Positions 22,542 through 23,992 of a stretch of DNA of 23,992 nt are shown here, in pieces; position 1 is the first letter of the stretch, and each line of letters begins with the position of its first letter. The notes beneath the pieces are model-generated. The model was not told the origin of the DNA and did not search any database. It worked only from the letters and a program-made list of their open reading frames with translations. Source of the stretch: MedAcidi-G1 sp002713545 (GTDB lineage: Bacteria > Actinomycetota > Acidimicrobiia > Acidimicrobiales > MedAcidi-G1); NCBI GenBank assembly GCA_964013895.1, contig CAXGYF010000026.1, positions 1-23,992 of the forward strand, given 5' to 3'. The position numbers were made by a program, and so were the translations under genes.

Positions 22542-22623
22542 TCAAGTATTAGAAGTCTGATGTCGCAGTTCACCTTAGGCGCTTTGGAGCTAAGAGATGA
22601 ACTTTATTTTTACTTTAAGTACG

Positions 22624-23628
22624 TTAACTTAAGTCTCTAACGCGTTCGTCAACATCTGCAAATTTGGGAGAATGTTTTCTAATCCAAGTAAATAATTCTC
22701 TTGCTCTTGGTAGAGCTCCTGATCTTTCATACAGATCCCCTAGTGCATAGGCACGGCGCAAATGATGTTCTTTGGGGTGCCTGGGTATCTTCCAACCTTT
22801 TTCAAGAAGTCGAACAGCGTCTGAAGTTCGGCCTTGATCATCTAAAGATCCTGCCATAACTAATCGGCCTTCAGTCACAAGTGCAGCGTTGGGTGAAGCT
22901 TGTCTAAGCTCATCCCAAAGAATCTCCACTTCTGTCCATTCACTTTGAGCTCTGTAGCAGTCCGCCAAGACGGGATGCTGTTCCGTACTTCCTGTTATTG
23001 TCCGAAATGACTCTAGAAGTTCTGATGCTTTAGACCATTTGCTTAGACGGTAATTAATCAATCCTGATAATTCAACTACTTCCGCTACTTGAAGACATTT
23101 TTCGTCTAAAGATTTCAAAATTTTCTGAGCCTCAACAAATTTTTCATCTTCAAACTCTCTAGCAGCATGGCCTAACAATGAAACTGCACGCGCGCCTCTT
23201 TTTTCACCGAGTATTTTTCCCAGCAACTTCGCGGCATCTGGCAATTGATGCGGAATGTTTGGGGTCGGAACTCGCTTTTTGCTGCTTACGTTTTGGGTGC
23301 TATTCTTTCTTTTTTTCGCTCGAGAAATCGCTTCAGTAGCTTCACTTCTGAGTCGATCTGAAGATTCTCTGGTAAATGTCTCTTCCTCGGAAATTCTCGT
23401 CGCTGTTCTTTTATTCCGCTCTTCTCTATCTTCTGATTCTTCGCGCGTAAGTTTCCCAGCCCCATGTCTTGTTACGCTCCCCCAATCTTTCCGAACATTT
23501 TCGGGTTTAGTTTTATCTCTTTTATTCCGGTCCGATTGTGGATTACGTCTTTCATTTCTACGTTTGTTGCCAGAAGGTCTGTTTTGAGAGAATTTATCGT
23601 TTCGACGATTACCTTTTGACTTCTCCAT
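22624..23628 (-). CDS. TPR-like protein with basic disordered N-terminus
   Basis: Uncharacterised 334 aa protein. Residues 1 to about 130 are highly charged and low in hydrophobics (many Arg, Lys, Asn, Glu, Ser; e.g. RRNERRNPQSDRNKRDKTK), so probably disordered and perhaps RNA-binding. Residues about 135-334 are helical repeats resembling tetratricopeptide repeats: LLGHAAREFEDEKFVEAQKI, LINYRLSKWSKASELLE, ALGDLYERSGALPRARELF. No signal peptide. It looks like the TPR protein that precedes the HAD phosphatase in other actinobacteria (the Rv1691 position), though here aldolase, korA and korB intervene. The ATG lies 75 nt beyond the 5S rRNA with only a hairpin between, so it may be read from the rRNA promoter. 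Function unknown; ribosome-related activity is inference. Confidence 0.85.
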   Translation of the reverse strand: MEKSKGNRRNDKFSQNRPSGNKRRNERRNPQSDRNKRDKTKPENVRKDWGSVTRHGAGKLTREESEDREERNKRTATRISEEETFTRESSDRLRSEATEAISRAKKRKNSTQNVSSKKRVPTPNIPHQLPDAAKLLGKILGEKRGARAVSLLGHAAREFEDEKFVEAQKILKSLDEKCLQVAEVVELSGLINYRLSKWSKASELLESFRTITGSTEQHPVLADCYRAQSEWTEVEILWDELRQASPNAALVTEGRLVMAGSLDDQGRTSDAVRLLEKGWKIPRHPKEHHLRRAYALGDLYERSGALPRARELFTWIRKHSPKFADVDERVRDLS

Positions 23629-23666
23629 GGGGAAACCATACCCCTGTGATGCTAAAGACGCGCACA

Positions 23667-23690
23667 GGGCGGGACTTTTCAGCCCCGCCC
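23667..23690. terminator. Hairpin downstream of 5S rRNA
   Basis: GGGCGGG (23667-23673) pairs perfectly with CCCGCCC (23684-23690) across a 10-nt loop, starting 13 nt after the 5S 3' end. It is a very stable stem, but on the minus strand it is followed by TGTGCGCGTC rather than a T run. It may be a non-canonical terminator or a processing barrier of the rRNA transcript; read-through to the TPR gene is possible. Confidence 0.6.
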
Positions 23691-23703
23691 TTAGCGTTAG
23701 TAA

Positions 23704-23819
23704 TCCGGCAGCGTCCTACTCTCCCAGGGACCCACGTCCCAAGTACCATCGGCGCTGGTGGGCTTAACTTCCGTGTTCGGAATGGAAACGGGTGTGACCC
23801 CACCGCTATAACCACCGGA
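23704..23819 (-). rRNA. rrf: 5S ribosomal RNA
   Basis: The minus strand shows a complete 5S rRNA of about 116 nt. The 5' end TCCGGTGG pairs with the 3' end TGCCGGA as helix I. The conserved segments GGGTCACACCCGT, CCGAACACGGAAGTTAAG and GATGGTACT are all present. It lies about 116 nt downstream of the 23S gene on the same strand, as in a normal 16S-23S-5S operon, which continues past the right edge of the window. Ends may be off by one or two bases. Confidence 0.97.
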
Positions 23820-23935
23820 AACCTTGATGTTTAACCAATTCCTTGATTAAACAAAATCTAAATTGTCAAATATAAATCAGAAGACCTTTGAGGCCTCCAT
23901 AGCGAACACGAACAAAAACATATGTGATAAGTAAG

Positions 23936-23992
23936 TACCAAGCCCTCGGCCGATTAGTACCGGTCGGCTGAACACGTTGCCGTGCTTACACC
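23936..23992 (-). rRNA. rrl: 23S ribosomal RNA, 3' end (partial)
   Basis: The last roughly 57 bases on the minus strand match the universal 3' terminus of 23S rRNA: TGTTCAGCCGACCGGTACTA followed by ATCGGCCGAGGGCTTGG. The rest of the gene lies outside the window. The 3' boundary is placed at the end of the GGGCTTGG block and is approximate. The 23S-5S spacer contains an imperfect GTTTAATC/GGTTAAAC inverted repeat and AGGCCT/AGGTCT pairing, probably processing stems. Confidence 0.93.

Noticed and set aside
23538..23834. Open frames over the 5S region
   Set aside because: They cross the 5S rRNA gene, whose conserved helices explain the sequence.

Overview
This 24 kb window is chromosomal and dense with housekeeping genes. 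It most likely comes from an actinobacterium, plausibly a streamlined, AT-leaning member of the Acidimicrobiia or a similar aquatic lineage. The phylum call rests on gene order: TPR protein, HAD phosphatase, tlyA, nadK, pyrG, Nudix, then scpA, scpB, rluB, cmk, der follows the order I recall for Mycobacterium tuberculosis Rv1691-Rv1713. The class-level guess rests on moderate base composition (judged by eye), very tight gene packing and a 2-oxoacid:ferredoxin oxidoreductase pair. No phage, transposon, integron or CRISPR signature was seen. Nearly all genes are on the minus strand, co-directional with an rRNA operon; only ispH, a small cysteine-rich protein gene and trpS are on the plus strand.

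Layout from high to low coordinates, which is the direction of transcription. The 3' end of a 23S rRNA gene and a complete 5S rRNA gene enter from the right edge. They are followed within about 75 nt by a TPR protein with a basic, disordered N-terminus. Next come class I fructose-bisphosphate aldolase, then korA and korB. Then follow a HAD-IIA phosphatase, tlyA (rRNA methyltransferase/hemolysin family), NAD kinase, CTP synthase, a Nudix hydrolase and an HD-domain protein. trpS and a 69-residue Cys-rich protein lie on the plus strand; the latter has an unusual 250 bp AT-rich, repeat-containing upstream region shared with the divergent scpA.

The left half is a tightly overlapping cluster: scpA-scpB-rluB (chromosome segregation and pseudouridylation), then tyrA-aroA-cmk-plsC (aromatic amino acids, CMP kinase, lipid acylation). 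ispH (isoprenoids) faces plsC head-on, and a DUF512 radical-SAM-like protein plus the ribosome-assembly GTPase Der diverge from it. The left edge holds a membrane PP2C/SpoIIE-type phosphatase, a small zinc-ribbon membrane protein and tRNA-Pro(GGG).

Most of the window is ordinary core metabolism and translation. The points worth a second look are a thioredoxin-like domain fused in front of KorA, the repeat/inverted-repeat leader of the Cys-rich protein that could mask its ribosome binding site, insertion of carbon-metabolism genes into an otherwise conserved block that also lacks recN, and two same-frame stop-start junctions (scpB/rluB and pyrG/Nudix). I do not see a convincing new defence or mobile system. 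No interval longer than 300 bases lacks a gene.
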